Assembly (NCBI GenBank): GCA_000436755.1
Contig: FR887305.1
Span: 19,437-39,875 of the forward strand
From: Clostridium sp. CAG:253
GTDB taxonomy: Bacteria > Bacillota > Clostridia > Lachnospirales > Lachnospiraceae
Length of the DNA stretch: 20,439 bases
Direction of reading: 5' to 3'
In this document: positions 7,421-15,188 of the stretch, piece by piece
Layout of the letters: the number at the start of each line of letters is the position of its first letter
Position numbering within the stretch: position 1 is the first letter of the stretch
Program-made: the position numbers and the translations under genes
The notes under the pieces: model-generated
The model's input: the letters and a program-made list of their open reading frames with translations, nothing else
Told to the model about the DNA's origin: nothing
Database searches by the model: none

Positions 7421-8917
7421 ATGAAAAAATATATTTTAGCATTAGACCAGGGAACTACAAGTTCACGTTGTATTTTGTTTGACAAGCAGGGAAATATATG
7501 CAGTATGGCGCAAAAAGAGTTTGAGCAGATTTATCCTCATGCAGGATGGGTAGAACATGACCCTATGGAAATTTGGGCGTCGCAGTTATCGGTTGCAACA
7601 GAAGCTATAAGTAAAATTGGGGCAACAGGAGAAAATATAGAAGGTATTGGCATTACAAATCAAAGAGAAACAACAATTGTATGGAATCGTCATACAGGGG
7701 AGCCTGTTTACAATGCGATTGTCTGGCAATGCAGAAGGACAGCAGAGCGTATTAAAGATATGGTAAAAAACGGATGGTCAGATTATATACAAAAAACTAC
7801 AGGTCTTGTTCCTGATGCATATTTTTCCGCATCTAAAATTGCATGGATATTAGACAATGTCGAAGGAGCAAGAAAAAAGGCTGAAGCGGGAGATTTGTTA
7901 TTTGGAACGATTGACACTTGGCTGATTTGGAATTTGACGAAAGGTTCGGTTCATGTGACGGATTATACAAATGCGTCCAGGACAATGATGTTTGATATTC
8001 ATAATTTATGCTGGGATGAAAAGATACTTGCGTATTTTGGTATTCCAAAGTCAATGCTTCCAAAGGTGTGTCCGTCAAGCAGCGTGTATGGATACACTGA
8101 TTCGGGAATACTTGGCTGCAAAATTCCTATTGCAGGGGCGGCAGGAGACCAGCAGGCAGCGTTGTTTGGTCAATGCTGTTTCTCAGAAGGAGAAGTTAAA
8201 AATACATATGGGACAGGTTGCTTTCTGTTGATGAATACGGGAGAACAGGCTGTAAATTCTAGAAATGGTCTGCTTACAACGATTGCCGCAAGCTTTGAAA
8301 ATAATGTACAATATGCGTTGGAGGGAAGTATTTTTGTGGCAGGAGCCGGAGTACAGTGGATGCGTGACGAGATGGACTTGTTTAGAGATGCATCCGAGAC
8401 GGAAAAATATGCAGATTCCGTGGAAGATACGAATGGAGTTTATGTGGTTCCTGCATTTACCGGATTAGGTGCACCGTATTGGAATCCGTATGCGAGAGGA
8501 ACGATTGTGGGTTTGACAAGAGGCTGCAAAAAAGAACATTTTGTGCGTGCGGTATTAGAAGCAATGGCTTATCAGACATATGATATTTTAAAAATAATGG
8601 AAAAAGAGTCCAGTGTGGACATTGTGAGCCTTAAAGTCGATGGAGGAGCATCAAAAAATAATTTTCTGATGCAGTTTCAGGCGGATGTGCTGGATGTAAA
8701 TGTGCTTCGCCCTGAATGTGTGGAGACTACGGCATTAGGAGCAGCTTATCTGGCAGGTCTTGCAGTCGGCTATTGGAAAGACCTTGAGGATATACGCAAT
8801 AACTGGGCACTTTCAAGGTCGTTTGAAGCTGATATGCCACAGGAACTGCGGAAGCAGAAGTTAGACGGCTGGGAAAGAGCGATACGTTGTGCACTTGCCT
8901 GGGCAGAAGATAAATAA
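7421..8917 (+). CDS. glpK: Glycerol kinase
   Basis: A 498-residue FGGY kinase that makes glycerol 3-phosphate from glycerol and ATP. Family segments follow in order: [16 protein letters not shown] (N-terminal phosphate site), [71 protein letters not shown] and the C-terminal [19 protein letters not shown]. The length is that of GlpK. In the loop before KIPIAG, where Enterococcus and Bacillus enzymes carry the histidine phosphorylated by the PTS (HPr), this protein reads DSGILGC with no His, more like the E. coli form; so PTS control by that route looks absent. This is from memory of those sequences. No glycerol facilitator or glycerol-phosphate dehydrogenase of the usual kind is adjacent. Confidence 0.97.
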   Translation: MKKYILALDQGTTSSRCILFDKQGNICSMAQKEFEQIYPHAGWVEHDPMEIWASQLSVATEAISKIGATGENIEGIGITNQRETTIVWNRHTGEPVYNAIVWQCRRTAERIKDMVKNGWSDYIQKTTGLVPDAYFSASKIAWILDNVEGARKKAEAGDLLFGTIDTWLIWNLTKGSVHVTDYTNASRTMMFDIHNLCWDEKILAYFGIPKSMLPKVCPSSSVYGYTDSGILGCKIPIAGAAGDQQAALFGQCCFSEGEVKNTYGTGCFLLMNTGEQAVNSRNGLLTTIAASFENNVQYALEGSIFVAGAGVQWMRDEMDLFRDASETEKYADSVEDTNGVYVVPAFTGLGAPYWNPYARGTIVGLTRGCKKEHFVRAVLEAMAYQTYDILKIMEKESSVDIVSLKVDGGASKNNFLMQFQADVLDVNVLRPECVETTALGAAYLAGLAVGYWKDLEDIRNNWALSRSFEADMPQELRKQKLDGWERAIRCALAWAEDK

Positions 8918-8937
8918 ATTAACAGGAGGAACTTAAG

Positions 8938-9384
8938 ATGCGTTTTGTGATTCAAAGAGTGATGAATTCAAAAGTGACGATTGATGGTAAAATAAGAGGT
9001 CAGATAGGAAAGGGCTTTATGGTTCTCATAGGTGTCGGAGAAGGTGACACTGTGGAGACAGCCGATAAAATGATTCATAAAATGATAAATCTGCGTATTT
9101 TTGAAGATGAAAACGGTAAGACAAACCTTGGATTAAAAGATGTTAGCGGAAGTCTGCTGCTTATCTCGCAGTTTACATTGTATGCTGACTGTAAGAGAGG
9201 AAACAGACCGTCATTTGTTAAAGCAGGTGATCCCGACAAGGCTAAGTCTTTGTATGAATATATAATATCAAAATGTAAAAATGAGATTGAGGTTGTAGAG
9301 CAGGGAGAATTTGGTGCAGATATGAAAGTTGAGCTTGTAAATGATGGACCATTTACAGTGTTGTTGGATAGTGATGAATTGTAG
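8938..9384 (+). CDS. dtd: D-aminoacyl-tRNA deacylase
   Basis: A 148-residue DTD enzyme that removes D-amino acids (and glycine mischarged on tRNA-Ala) from tRNAs. The N-terminus [17 protein letters not shown], the active-site motif [17 protein letters not shown] (about 78-94) and the C-terminal [11 protein letters not shown] (about 135-145) place it firmly. The second motif is usually GPVT; here it is GPFT, which keeps the Gly-Pro used in chiral proofreading. It follows glpK by 20 bases with AGGAGG in between, so both are probably cotranscribed. Confidence 0.95.
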   Translation: MRFVIQRVMNSKVTIDGKIRGQIGKGFMVLIGVGEGDTVETADKMIHKMINLRIFEDENGKTNLGLKDVSGSLLLISQFTLYADCKRGNRPSFVKAGDPDKAKSLYEYIISKCKNEIEVVEQGEFGADMKVELVNDGPFTVLLDSDEL

Positions 9385-9413
9385 AATAAATAAGAGGTTA
9401 TAGGAGGAAAATG

Positions 9414-9686
9414 ATGTTACCGGCAGCAGTTAAAAATAAAATTGAACAGATTTGGCTTGATGTTATTGCGGGAGGGGTATCTCAGCCAACAGAAGTAATT
9501 GAGCAGCTGACATATCTTATGTTTGCAAAGCAGCTTGATGAAAGAGAGGCAGATATAGAGACGGCAGAATTACTTTCCGGTCAGAAGCAAGAGCATATAT
9601 TTGGAGAGTCGAAAGAAGAACAGGCACTTCGTTGGAGAAATTTTAAGGGGATGGAGGCAAGAGAACTTCATAGACATTTTATTTAA
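9414..9686 (+). pseudogene. hsdM: 5' remnant of type I restriction-modification hsdM
   Basis: About 90 codons match the N-terminal helical domain of HsdM, the DNA-methyltransferase subunit of type I RM systems: KIEQIWLDVIAGGV, then the hallmark VIEQLTYLMFAKQLDEREAD, then ALRWRNFKGMEAREL. A complete HsdM has about 500 residues with a SAM-binding domain (motif NPPF), all missing here. TAGGAGG (9401-9407) before the ATG pair at 9411/9414 shows that it was once well translated; 9414 has better spacing. The reading frame stops with TAA at 9684-9686, and the same frame then continues straight into an HsdR tail. It is not expected to methylate DNA. Confidence 0.8.
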
Positions 9687-9854
9687 CAGGTGGTTGATTA
9701 TGTGGTAGAAAATGGTTGTATAGATAATGTTATTGATTTAATGAAAGCTCCGTTTGACAGACCATATAAATTTAGTGCGATTTTTTCGAGAGAAGAACAA
9801 ATGAAATTTGTTCAGATAATCAAATGTATTAAGGAGAATGCATTAGCTGCTTAA
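9687..9854 (+). pseudogene. hsdR: 3' remnant of type I restriction hsdR
   Basis: In the same frame as the hsdM remnant, after its stop, about 55 codons read QVVDYVVENGCIDNV, LMKAPFDRPYKFSAIF, and a last helix ending CIKENALAA before TAA (9852-9854). This resembles the extreme C-terminus of type I restriction R subunits (EcoEI_R_C-like: an ENG..D...L..APF pattern, then a final helix with N-A). There is no start codon with a ribosome site. Together with the hsdM start, it is what remains after one deletion removed most of hsdM, hsdS and most of hsdR, assuming the order hsdM-hsdS-hsdR. The identification is by pattern and less certain than that of hsdM. Confidence 0.6.
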
Positions 9855-9926
9855 AAAAGTTATATCGTTTTTTACAATACAACTAAATAATTTAATGATA
9901 AAGTCTAATCAACAAATGATTAAGAC

Positions 9927-9963
9927 AAAGGCGTCTGTTAGAGATAACAGGCGTCTTTTGTTT
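9927..9963 (+). terminator. Terminator between RM remnant and the flavoenzyme operon
   Basis: A 14-bp stem with two G-U pairs, AAAGGCGTCTGTTA (9927-9940) with TAACAGGCGTCTTT (9945-9958), a GAGA loop, then TGTTTTC. It lies 28 bases before the next ATG, so it may end the dtd transcript or act as an attenuator for the following operon. Confidence 0.8.
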
Positions 9964-9990
9964 TCGGGAAATTAAGGAGGTCTGATATAT

Positions 9991-10308
9991 ATGGAAAGAA
10001 TAGAAAATCATCCGATTTTAGGTGAGACACCTAAGCGTAAAAAAGTAACTTTCAGTTATGACGGAAAGCTTTTAGAAGGATATGAAGGAGAGCCGATTGC
10101 TACAGCGTTGAAGGCAGCAGGTGTTATGGCTCACAGATACACGGCGAGAAATCATGAGCCGAGAGGAATCTTTTGTGCAATAGGAAGATGTACGGATTGT
10201 GTAATGATAGTTGACGGTAAGCCTAATATTAGAACATGCATTACACCTCTTGAGGCAGGAATGGTCGTGCAGACACAGTATGGTGTTTCTGCAAAACCGG
10301 AAGAATAA
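9991..10308 (+). CDS. [2Fe-2S]-binding subunit of a multi-subunit amino-acid dehydrogenase (Fer2_4/HcnA-like)
   Basis: A 105-residue ferredoxin-like protein. Its cysteines, FCAIGRCTDC (about 68-77) and RTCIT (about 89-93), match the Cys pattern of the Fer2_4 domain found at the N-terminus of sarcosine oxidase alpha and in HcnA or the small subunits of proline, hydroxyproline and opine dehydrogenases. It would carry electrons between the flavin subunits. The length is normal for a free subunit. AAGGAGG (9974-9980) precedes the start. It is the first gene of the set that continues at 10396, 11990 and 12315. Confidence 0.87.
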   Translation: MERIENHPILGETPKRKKVTFSYDGKLLEGYEGEPIATALKAAGVMAHRYTARNHEPRGIFCAIGRCTDCVMIVDGKPNIRTCITPLEAGMVVQTQYGVSAKPEE

Positions 10309-10330
10309 AAGAATTATAAAACAAGAAGTA

Positions 10331-10378
10331 TTGACAACTGATATTTTAGAGCTTGTAACTTTGTAACAATAAATTGTT
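10331..10378 (+). promoter_or_regulatory. Possible internal promoter and operator in the flavoenzyme operon
   Basis: The 87-base gap holds a perfect -35 box TTGACA (10331-10336) with a poor -10 (TGTAAC, 10354-10359, 17-base spacer). Two direct TTGTAAC repeats (10353-10359, 10361-10367) and the palindrome AACAAT-AA-ATTGTT (10365-10378) follow. This is a candidate regulator site. No regulator gene is nearby. Confidence 0.3.
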
Positions 10379-10395
10379 CAGAAAAGAGGTACATT

Positions 10396-11976
10396 ATGAA
10401 AATAGAACGATATGACATGATAGTAATTGGCGCAGGTCCGGCGGGTTTATCGGCAGCAATCGAGGCGGCAAAGAAAGGTTTAAAGCCTATTGTATTTGAT
10501 GAAAATGCAAAGCCGGGCGGACAGCTTTTTAAACAGATACATAAATTTTTTGGTTCAAAAGAGCACAAAGCCAAGGTAAGAGGTTTTAAGATTGGGGAAG
10601 AACTTCTCAGTGAGGCAGAGGAATATGGTGTTGAAGTAATTTTAAATGCAACTGTTGTTGGTCTTTATCCGGAGAAGGAAGTTACGGTAAAGGTTGGTGA
10701 CAGCGTTAAGCATTATAAAGGTGATGCTGTTTTAGTTGCAACCGGAGCTAGTGAGAACATGGTTAATTTTGAGGGATGGACAAAGCCCGGTGTTATCGGT
10801 GCAGGTGCGGCACAGACAATGATGAATCTTCATCACATTAAACCCGGAAACAGAATATTGATGCTTGGTTCAGGAAATGTAGGACTTGTCGTAAGCTACC
10901 AGCTTTTACAGGCAGGATGTGAGGTTGTGGCACTTGCAGATGCAGCTCCAAGAGTTGGAGGATATGGTGTTCATGCTGCAAAGATTGCAAGATGTGGTGT
11001 TCCGTTTTATCTGTCACATACTATTGTGAGAGTTGAAGGCGGAGATGCGGTTACGGGAGTTGTTATCGGACAGGTAGGACCTGATTGGAAGATAATACCG
11101 GGAACCGAAAAACATTTTGATGTAGATACAGTATGTCTTGCTGTTGGATTGTCTCCGATGTCACAGCTTTTAAAGCAGGCAGAAGTAAAAATGAATGACA
11201 CAAAAGGCGGTCATGTCACTGAAATCGATAAATATGGTGCAACAAGTGTTCCGGGAATATATGCCGCAGGTGATGTTTCAGGTATTGAGGAAGCAAGTTC
11301 GGCAATGATAGAAGGAAGAATGTCGGGAGCATCAATTGCATGTTATCTTGGATATATGACAGAGGAAGAGAGAGATGCAAGAATAGAGGAACTTGAAAAT
11401 CAGCTTGAAACATTGAGACAGGGTATGTTTGCACCAAAGAACAGAGGTAAGCTTGTCGAAAAGACAGACGAGGGAATAGATGTCTCAATGAATCTTTTAA
11501 ATAAGGGTTTTGTAGCTGATGATGAGATAGAGAGATTTCCGGGTGTTACACACCAGAAAGGAATACATCCTGTTATAGAATGTACACAGAATATTCCTTG
11601 TAATCCGTGTCAGGATGCCTGTAAGATGGGATGTATCCGCATCGGTAAGAATATAACATCACTTCCTGCAATTGATGAGGAGAAAAAATGTATCGGATGC
11701 GGTATGTGTGTTGCATCATGTTCAGGTCAGTCAATTTTCCTTGTAGAAGAGGATGTAGAACCGGGATTTGGCGAAGTGACAATGCCATATGAGTTTTTAC
11801 CGGTTCCAAAAGTCGGAGATAAAGGTATTGCACTTGGAAGAAACGGAAAAGAGGTATGTAAGGCAGAGGTTACTAAAGTTAGGACAGCTCCCGCATTTGA
11901 CCATACAAATCTTCTTACAATAAAAGTTCCGAATGACATGGTTATGAAAGCAAGATTTTATAAAAAAGAAGCATAA
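10396..11976 (+). CDS. FAD/NAD(P)-dependent oxidoreductase subunit with Fe-S cluster motifs (HcnB/PDH-alpha-like)
   Basis: A 526-residue pyridine-nucleotide-disulphide-type oxidoreductase. The FAD fold begins at IVIGAGPAGLSAAIEAA (about 10-26) with PGGQ (about 42-45). A second dinucleotide fold starts at ILMLGSGNVGLVVSYQLL (about 154-171), and the FAD-binding GIYAAGDVSG is at about 290-299. The C-terminal part carries cysteines in CTQNIPCNPCQDACKMGC (about 395-412) and CIGCGMCVASCSG (about 432-444), enough for Fe4S4 clusters. It should pass electrons from the DAO subunit to NAD(P) or a carrier. Opine oxidase subunit A and proline dehydrogenase alpha have the same fold. A helical insert near 320-345 (EERDARIEELENQLE) is a short coiled coil. 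Confidence 0.87.
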   Translation: MKIERYDMIVIGAGPAGLSAAIEAAKKGLKPIVFDENAKPGGQLFKQIHKFFGSKEHKAKVRGFKIGEELLSEAEEYGVEVILNATVVGLYPEKEVTVKVGDSVKHYKGDAVLVATGASENMVNFEGWTKPGVIGAGAAQTMMNLHHIKPGNRILMLGSGNVGLVVSYQLLQAGCEVVALADAAPRVGGYGVHAAKIARCGVPFYLSHTIVRVEGGDAVTGVVIGQVGPDWKIIPGTEKHFDVDTVCLAVGLSPMSQLLKQAEVKMNDTKGGHVTEIDKYGATSVPGIYAAGDVSGIEEASSAMIEGRMSGASIACYLGYMTEEERDARIEELENQLETLRQGMFAPKNRGKLVEKTDEGIDVSMNLLNKGFVADDEIERFPGVTHQKGIHPVIECTQNIPCNPCQDACKMGCIRIGKNITSLPAIDEEKKCIGCGMCVASCSGQSIFLVEEDVEPGFGEVTMPYEFLPVPKVGDKGIALGRNGKEVCKAEVTKVRTAPAFDHTNLLTIKVPNDMVMKARFYKKEA

Positions 11977-11989
11977 GGAGGGTTTAGTT

Positions 11990-12322
11990 ATGACAGACAT
12001 TCAGGCAAAATTAAAAGAAATAGGACCATTTGTTGAAGGTGCTGACGACAGCCTTCTGGTATGCCGTTGCGAGGAAGTTACTAAAGGACAGATAAGAAAA
12101 GCTGTTCATGAGGGAATATTTACATTGGAAGAAATGAGAAGATATTTAAGGTCAGGAATGGGTCTTTGCCAGGGACAGACATGTGGAAAAATGGTTAAAT
12201 CAATTATTGCATCTGAACTTAAGGTATCTCCGTCTGAGGTTGTACCTGCAAGTTCAAGAGCTCCAATGAGACCAATAGAAATGTGTATATTAGCAGAGGA
12301 TGGAGGTGCAAGCCATGAATAA
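11990..12322 (+). CDS. BFD-type [2Fe-2S] subunit
   Basis: A 110-residue protein with a Fer2_BFD domain. The cluster ligands are CRC (about 24-26, in LLVCRCEEVTKGQI) and CQGQTC (about 59-64, in GMGLCQGQTCGKMV). In related enzymes this domain is fused to the FAD subunit or is a free small subunit. It follows the 526-residue gene by 13 bases with AAGGAGGG as ribosome site, and its 3' end overlaps the next gene by 8 bases, so the subunits are probably made in fixed ratio. Confidence 0.88.
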   Translation: MTDIQAKLKEIGPFVEGADDSLLVCRCEEVTKGQIRKAVHEGIFTLEEMRRYLRSGMGLCQGQTCGKMVKSIIASELKVSPSEVVPASSRAPMRPIEMCILAEDGGASHE

Positions 12323-13475
12323 AACAGCAGATGTAGTAATTATCGGTGGTGGAATAAACGGATGTGCTGCAGCTTATTATCTTGCAAAAAAAGGTGTTAA
12401 GGATGTGGTCGTATTAGAAGCAACAAACAGTATAGGGCATGGAGGTTCGTCAAGAAACGGAGGCGGTGTACGCCAGTCGGGACGTGATGTTAGAGAACTT
12501 CCATATGCGATGTATGGAATTAAAAATATGTGGCCTACATTATCGGAGGAACTTGGTGTAGATACGGAGTATACTCAAAAAGGAAATTTAAGAATGGGTA
12601 AGACAGAGGAACATCTGAAAAAACTTCAGACGCTTGCCGACAATGCAAAATCAGTAGGTCTTGATGTAAGAATGATTGATAAAAAAGAAGTTAAGGAGAT
12701 TTGCCCTTATCTTTCAGATGATGTAATCGGGGCAAGCTGGTGTCCGACAGACGGTCAAGCAAACCCTCTCACAACAACACTCGGATACTATAAAAGAGCA
12801 CTTGAAATGGGTGTGAAATTTTATACAGATGCACCTGTAAAAGCACTGCAGAAAGTTAAGGGTAAGGTAAGAAAAGTAATATTAAATGACGGTACCGTAT
12901 TTGAAGGCGAGACAGTAATACTTGTGGCAGGCTATGAAAGCAGGGAGATAGCAAGGACAATAGGCATCGACGTACCTATGACAAGACTTATAGATGAATG
13001 TCTTGTAACTGAAATGCAGCCTCATATGATAGATGTAATGTTTGGTTGTGCGACAGCAGATTTCTATGGACATCAGACACATCACGGTTCTTTTGTATTT
13101 GGATCAGATTCAGGATGGGAAGCAGTAGATGAGATGGTAGACCCTTCAACAAATACGGCAGACCCTTCAAAGCTTATCACTAACTCCATGACATTATCGG
13201 CAAGCTGCAGGGCAATCCAGAGTTACATACCTGCACTTAAAGATGCAAAGATTGTGAGAAGCTGGTGCGGATGGCTTGATAATGCATTTGACGGAGTACC
13301 TTTCCTGAGCCCGGTAGAAGAAGCACCAGGACTTATACTTGCATGTGGATTTACAGGACATGGATTTGGAACGGCACCTGCTGTAGGACTTATGCTTGCG
13401 CAGATGGTAGTTGGAGAGGAAACAGTAGTAGATATAAGTGCACTTGATTATAGCAGATTTAAACCGGTGAGATGA
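12315..13475 (+). CDS. DAO-family FAD-dependent amino-acid dehydrogenase subunit (sarcosine oxidase beta-like)
   Basis: A 386-residue flavoprotein of the DAO (D-amino-acid/glycine oxidase) family. The FAD-binding start is VVIIGGGINGCAAAYYLA (about 6-23), then SSRNGGGVRQSGRD (about 45-58), and near the C-terminus LILACGFTGHGFGTAPAVG. It would be the catalytic subunit that oxidises an amino acid or imino acid C-N bond. The closest architecture I know is the four-subunit proline dehydrogenase of Thermococcales and bacterial hydroxyproline or opine dehydrogenases. The start at 12315 follows GGAGGT (12302-12307); a start at 12300 would overlap more of the previous gene without a ribosome site. glpK lies upstream, but there is no evidence that the substrate is glycerol phosphate. 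Confidence 0.87.
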   Translation: MNKTADVVIIGGGINGCAAAYYLAKKGVKDVVVLEATNSIGHGGSSRNGGGVRQSGRDVRELPYAMYGIKNMWPTLSEELGVDTEYTQKGNLRMGKTEEHLKKLQTLADNAKSVGLDVRMIDKKEVKEICPYLSDDVIGASWCPTDGQANPLTTTLGYYKRALEMGVKFYTDAPVKALQKVKGKVRKVILNDGTVFEGETVILVAGYESREIARTIGIDVPMTRLIDECLVTEMQPHMIDVMFGCATADFYGHQTHHGSFVFGSDSGWEAVDEMVDPSTNTADPSKLITNSMTLSASCRAIQSYIPALKDAKIVRSWCGWLDNAFDGVPFLSPVEEAPGLILACGFTGHGFGTAPAVGLMLAQMVVGEETVVDISALDYSRFKPVR

Positions 13476-13503
13476 TTTTGACAGGATAATATAATTATTG
13501 TAG

Positions 13504-13547
13504 AAAGTAACTTACAAGTTGTGAACTTGTGGGTTACTTTTTATTTT
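13504..13547 (+). terminator. Strong terminator after the flavoenzyme operon
   Basis: A 17-bp stem with two G-U pairs, AAAGTAACTTACAAGTT (13504-13520) with AACTTGTGGGTTACTTT (13524-13540), a GTG loop, then TTATTTTT. It isolates the housekeeping and metabolic part from the defence part. Confidence 0.92.
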
Positions 13548-13750
13548 TAAAATTGTTTAACACCATTAAGAAGGTCTCAAACAATAAGTAGTTGTGGTGA
13601 CTTCCGTTTTGCTGTTTTTATCTTGTAAGGCTTATTATATTCATAAAATTAGTAATAAAATACAAGTAAACGGTATTGAAAATGTTATGAATTGCTTGTG
13701 ATAAGATAAATAAAAAGTTTGAGAACTCGAATGATTCTTTTAAGTTTTCA
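13548..13750. other. AT-rich spacer without a recognised feature
   Basis: Nothing convincing was found in these 203 bases: no reading frame of gene-like quality, no strong hairpin and no repeat of other parts of the window. It is the border between the terminator of the metabolic operon and the promoter of the BREX remnant. Confidence 0.6.
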
Positions 13751-13779
13751 TTGATTTGTACTCTGAATTATGGTATTAT
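13751..13779 (+). promoter_or_regulatory. Extended -10 promoter of the BREX regulator and brxA
   Basis: TTGATT (13751-13756), a 17-base spacer, and TATTAT (13774-13779) preceded by TGG, so an extended -10 element. The transcript would begin near 13786, giving a leader of about 80 bases before the regulator gene at 13869. Confidence 0.65.
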
Positions 13780-13868
13780 ATTTATCATGTTGTAATTATG
13801 ATTTATGCAGTTAGGTTTGAATAAAATCTAATTGATGATTTGATATTTAATATTGCGAGGTAGAGTAG

Positions 13869-14084
13869 ATGTCGATTTCATATAACGGATTATGGAAAAT
13901 GCTGATTGACAAAAATCTGAAGAAGGTTGATCTGATAGAAAGATTAGAGATTAGCAGCAGTACAATAGCTAAAATGACAAAGAACGAGGTGGTTTCTTTG
14001 CGGGTACTTGAAAAGATTTGTCGGGAGCTGGACTGTGATTTCGGAGATATTATTCGCTATGTGAAAGATGAGGAGGGTGAATGA
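13869..14084 (+). CDS. Small Cro/CI-like (Xre) DNA-binding protein
   Basis: A 71-residue helix-turn-helix protein. The fold is GLWKMLIDKNLKKVDLIERL, then the recognition part ISSSTIAKMTKNEVVSL, then VLEKICRELDCDFGDIIRYV, the usual pattern of the small HTH_26 (YozG-like) group. It has no extra effector domain. Its stop overlaps the next gene (brxA) by 4 bases. Small HTH regulators of this kind are commonly placed right before brxA, so it probably controls the BREX operon, perhaps through the promoter at 13751-13779; this is an inference from position. The start uses GAGG (13857-13860). Confidence 0.85.
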   Translation: MSISYNGLWKMLIDKNLKKVDLIERLEISSSTIAKMTKNEVVSLRVLEKICRELDCDFGDIIRYVKDEEGE

Positions 14085-14680
14085 TCATGGAATACAGTGC
14101 AGGATTAACATCTAAATTGTTTTGGCTGCAGGAGGCAAGAAAGACGGCATCATATATTGCAGATGGTCTTAGCAAGTCTGAGATTAGAGCGATTGCATGG
14201 GATGAGAATATATATCAGGTAAGAGCCGAGTATCGTGCTTATGAGGTGTTGAATGGGACATATCGTAGGGTTTCTCTTCTTCCAATGGATTTACTAAAAG
14301 CATTTTTGTCCTGCGATATTGAGACGGCGAAGGTTTTAAATCTGATTTCGATATTGATGGACAGCCGTTTGTTTTTTGAATTTATGCATGAAGTGTATGA
14401 TGAAAAGCTTAGAATTTGTGAGTCAGAGATTACAGACCGTGATTTGAATGTATTTTTTGCAAATAAGGCAATGCAGAGTGAAGTGGTTGCCGGATGGACA
14501 GATGCAGCAGTAAAAAAACTTAAACAGTGTTTTTGTCGCATGATGTATGAGGCAGGCTTGCTTGAAAGCAGTGCCAAGCCTAGGACTATGAGGCGGATAC
14601 ACATTGATTATAGAATGGAAGAATTATTGAAAAGGAATGGATTAGAAGCATATCTGAATGCAGTGAAGGGGGTGCGTTGA
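14081..14680 (+). CDS. brxA: BREX protein BrxA (DUF1819)
   Basis: A 199-residue DUF1819 protein, the first gene of type I BREX phage-defence operons. The family pattern is clear: EYSAGLTSKLFWLQEARKTA (N-terminus), then EIRAIAWDENIYQ, a long helical middle, ITDRDLNVFFANKAMQSEVV, WTDAAVKKLKQCF, and MMYEAGLLES near the C-terminus. The length is that of a complete BrxA (about 200). BrxA is a small helical, DNA-associated protein needed for defence in some systems. AGGAGG (14071-14076) precedes two ATGs at 14081 and 14087; the first couples with the regulator stop. It is the only BREX gene in the window that is both complete and ungapped, and its partners brxB, brxC and pglX are broken or missing just downstream. 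Confidence 0.88.
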   Translation: MIMEYSAGLTSKLFWLQEARKTASYIADGLSKSEIRAIAWDENIYQVRAEYRAYEVLNGTYRRVSLLPMDLLKAFLSCDIETAKVLNLISILMDSRLFFEFMHEVYDEKLRICESEITDRDLNVFFANKAMQSEVVAGWTDAAVKKLKQCFCRMMYEAGLLESSAKPRTMRRIHIDYRMEELLKRNGLEAYLNAVKGVR

Positions 14681-14796
14681 TGGGAAAGTTATCATTGGAT
14701 AAAAGGTTGAATCAGATAGAGAAGAAAATATCGGATCAGAGCTTTCGCAGCAATAAAGGATTGGAAAATGAGGTCGGATATCTACTGGCTTTTTGA
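14680..14796 (+). pseudogene. brxB: 5' remnant of brxB (DUF1788)
   Basis: Starting on the ATG that shares one base with the brxA stop (TGATG), 38 codons read MGKLSLDKRLNQIEKKISD, then the motif GLENEVGY, then a stop at 14794-14796. This matches the start of BrxB (a DUF1788 protein of about 200 residues), whose N-terminus has a RL..LE..L.D..F....GL.NE pattern. About 160 residues are missing. The break lies near 14770-14780, where the sequence switches frame into a pglX tail. A 38-residue peptide should not be functional. Confidence 0.75.
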
Positions 14797-15172
14797 CAGT
14801 GGTAAGCAAAATGGATTCAAAGCACTTATTTATATGCATCAATATGATGCTGACACAGTAGGCAGGGTGAGAACAGATTATCTTCATAGGGCACAGAAGT
14901 ATGTGGAAAATGCAATGCAGAGTGCACAATATACGATTGACAATGCTAAATCTGCATCAGAAAAATCAAAAGCTACAAAAGCAGTAACAAAGTACACAAA
15001 GCAGCTTGCTGAGATGAAGATATATGATGAAGCCATTGCTCATGTTGCTAATCAGAGGATAGAGATTGATCTGGATGATGGCGTAAAGGTAAATTATGCG
15101 AAATTCCAGGGAGTGGAAGTCGCTCAGGAAGGTAAGAAAACATTGAAAGTTGATTTGTTGGCGAAGATATAG
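14768..15172 (+). pseudogene. pglX: 3' remnant of BREX methyltransferase pglX (copy 1)
   Basis: About 134 codons match the C-terminal end of PglX (BrxX), the adenine methyltransferase that marks host DNA in type I BREX and has about 1200 residues. Recognisable segments are DIYWLFDSGKQNGFKALIYM, YDADTVGRVRTDYLHRAQK, LTK-like KQLAEMKIYDEAIAHVANQR and [16 protein letters not shown]. The helical middle (about 45-80) is the usual coiled part before the tail. No SAM-binding or NPPY motif remains. It can be read from an ATG at 14768 that lies within the brxB remnant, but there is no ribosome site; the junction is a deletion that removed brxB 3' end, brxC and pglX 5' end. The last 99 bases recur at 18108-18206. 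Confidence 0.82.
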
Positions 15173-15188
15173 GAAGGAGTACGGGTGT

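Noticed and set aside
10396..13475. Anaerobic glycerol-3-phosphate dehydrogenase (GlpABC) next to glpK
   Set aside because: The BFD domain is a separate protein rather than fused to the DAO subunit, there is no GlpC-type Fe-S protein, and the Fer2 and FAD/NAD subunits fit amino-acid dehydrogenase complexes better. The terminator at 9927 also separates it from glpK-dtd.
14768..15172. An independent 134-residue gene
   Set aside because: No ribosome site, the ATG lies inside the brxB remnant, and the whole length matches the end of PglX, so it is a remnant.
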